Source: Bradyrhizobium macuxiense
GTDB taxonomy: Bacteria; Pseudomonadota; Alphaproteobacteria; Rhizobiales; Xanthobacteraceae
DNA: 64,000 bases
Reading direction: 5' to 3'
NCBI RefSeq assembly: GCF_007993935.1
Contig: NZ_VITY01000002.1
Location: 248,001-312,000, forward strand
A model generated the notes under the pieces. It had not been told where the DNA came from. It made no database searches and saw only the letters and a list, made by a program, of their open reading frames with translations. The stretch's first letter is position 1. The number at the start of each line of letters is the position of its first letter. The translations under genes were made by a program, and so were the position numbers. Shown here in pieces: positions 62,887 to 64,000 of this stretch.

Positions 62887-63722
62887 CAGATGATCGCGTA
62901 ACGAAGAAGAATGCCGATCTTGGCCGCCTTGGACACACGCACCGGCGCACGCGGGGCGGTGAAGCCGCGCGCGATCAAGAGATCGAGGATCGCGCGGTAG
63001 TATTTCGACATGATCCGCGGCGCGCGCACGGCGCGGCGCGAATTGCGCTTCATGATCTCGTCGGACTTCTGGAAATGCACCTTGGCGCGCTCGGCGAGCG
63101 GCGCACACACCTTCGGCAGCGCGCGGTCGGCGGTGACGCGGGCCGGGTCGTTGTTGGTGATGCCGGCGTGCCAGAGCCATTCGCGCGGCAGATAGAGTCG
63201 GCCGAGACCGGCATCTTCGTCGATGTCGCGCAGGATGTTGGTGAGCTGCAGTGCACGGCCGAGGTGATGCGCGAGCTGGATGCCATCGTCCTCGGGCAGG
63301 CCGAACACGCGCACCGACAGCCGGCCGACCGCACTCGCCACGCGATCGCAATACAGATCGAGCGTCGCAAGATCCGGCGCGCGGATGTCCTGCGGCACGT
63401 CCATCTCCATGCCGTCGACGATCGCGACGAAATCCTCGCGCTTCAGGCCGAAGGTCTTCACCGACGCGACATAGTCCTTCAGTCGCTCCGGCGGATGCCC
63501 GGCATAGAGCGCGTCGATGTCGTCGCGCCACTGCTGCAACGCGGCCAGGCGCTCCGGCCGCGGACCGTCGGAATCGGCGATGTCGTCGACCTGACGGCAG
63601 AAGCTGTAGATCTGGAACATCGCCTCGCGCTGCGCGTGCGGCAGGATGCGCATCGCGGCATAGAACGAGCTGCCCGACGCGGTGCTTCCGTAATTCGCGT
63701 TGGCCGCCGCCTCAGCACTCAT
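62886..63722 (-). CDS. hpnD: Presqualene diphosphate synthase HpnD
   Basis: The protein has 278 residues of the trans-isoprenyl synthase fold. The first aspartate motif is DDIAD (46-50), the second lies in LTNILRDIDEDAGLGRLYLP. FCRQVDD and the conserved Tyr in FYAAMRILP are also present. It condenses two farnesyl diphosphates to presqualene diphosphate. It is coupled on both sides: four bases shared with hpnC and one with hpnE. Confidence 0.95.
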   Translation of the reverse strand: MSAEAAANANYGSTASGSSFYAAMRILPHAQREAMFQIYSFCRQVDDIADSDGPRPERLAALQQWRDDIDALYAGHPPERLKDYVASVKTFGLKREDFVAIVDGMEMDVPQDIRAPDLATLDLYCDRVASAVGRLSVRVFGLPEDDGIQLAHHLGRALQLTNILRDIDEDAGLGRLYLPREWLWHAGITNNDPARVTADRALPKVCAPLAERAKVHFQKSDEIMKRNSRRAVRAPRIMSKYYRAILDLLIARGFTAPRAPVRVSKAAKIGILLRYAII

Positions 63723-64000
63723 GCGCCTGCCGCCGTCTTGGAGATCGCACGCCGTCCGGTCGCGCGCTGCGCGGTCTCGCCGGCGACGCCGCCGAGGCTC
63801 TGCAGCAGCAGTTCAACCTTGCTCAAATGCACGCGCTCGCTGAGCGGATCGCGCACCTTCAGCATGTTGACGATCTTGTCGGCGAAGGCCTGGATCACGG
63901 AGATTTCGAGCCCGAGCCGGAAGTCCTTCACTTCGGCGGCCAGCGACTTGCTCTGGTCGAGCAACACGGCGGTGCGCACCGCGAGCGCCTGCAGGCATTT
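63719..64000 (-). CDS. hpnC: Squalene synthase-like HpnC, C-terminal part
   Basis: The frame enters from the right edge and ends at 63719; the start lies outside the window. The visible 93 residues are helical (LLDQSKSLAAEVKDFRLGLEISVIQAFADKIV, in part) and match the end of HpnC, the hydroxysqualene synthase that is regularly encoded before hpnD. Its stop overlaps the hpnD start by four bases. The assignment rests on similarity to the family's end and on gene order. Confidence 0.85.
   Translation of the reverse strand, partial: KCLQALAVRTAVLLDQSKSLAAEVKDFRLGLEISVIQAFADKIVNMLKVRDPLSERVHLSKVELLLQSLGGVAGETAQRATGRRAISKTAAGA

Noticed and set aside
62887..63531. Apparent extension of hpnE into a 631-codon fusion protein
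   Set aside because: The extra part is an out-of-phase reading of hpnD, which is intact in its own frame; the hpnE ATG at 62886 overlaps the hpnD stop in the usual coupled way.

Overview
This is a GC-rich alphaproteobacterial chromosome segment, most likely from Bradyrhizobium or a close relative. The evidence is a full hopanoid gene set (hpnC-H, hpnN, hpnO), an imuA-imuB-dnaE2 mutasome with a GTTC-N7-GTTC SOS box, a SigF/NrsF pair, FixK/FNR-type boxes, and many short palindromic repeats of the kind scattered through Bradyrhizobium genomes. I saw no rRNA, tRNA, CRISPR array, prophage or conjugative element.

Layout. 1-6.9 kb: an ECF sigma/anti-sigma pair beside a truncated secreted protein that may be a peptidase, a diguanylate cyclase, a DUF2336 protein, the SigF/NrsF pair, and a secreted low-complexity protein. 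7-19.6 kb: acyl-CoA metabolism genes (enoyl-CoA hydratase, acetyl-CoA hydrolase/transferase, CaiB-type CoA transferase), a TolC-type outer-membrane protein, an amidohydrolase, a heavy-metal RND pump with its adaptor, and a GlcG-like protein. 19.8-28.2 kb: a REP-associated transposase framed by perfect inverted repeats, then the SOS mutagenesis cassette and a divergent UdgX-type uracil-DNA protein. 28.8-43.2 kb: a phosphate transporter, LysR-P450, two M20 hydrolases, an FMN protein, and a catabolic block (IclR regulator, two MaoC-type hydratases, MFS carrier, GMC oxidoreductase, alpha/beta hydrolase).

43.3-47.4 kb is a stress-related patch of small secreted or metal-binding proteins, a Ca2+/H+ exchanger and a Spy-like chaperone. 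Four TTGA-N6-TCAA boxes lie at nearly the same distance from four start codons, which suggests shared FixK/FNR-type control. 48.2-50.9 kb is a four-gene operon: Tat-exported metallophosphoesterase, Tat-exported cupredoxin, ECF sigma factor, and a zinc anti-sigma factor that also carries a twin-arginine motif. 51.1-64 kb is the hopanoid region: hpnO, hpnN, ispH-hpnH, and the tightly overlapping hpnC-D-E-shc-hpnG operon, whose first gene runs off the window.

Most unusual features: a long palindromic repeat sits inside the reading frames of both dnaE2 and imuB without breaking either; the FixK-box cluster; the Tat-linked sigma/anti-sigma operon; and a 13-bp tandem repeat directly upstream of ispH.
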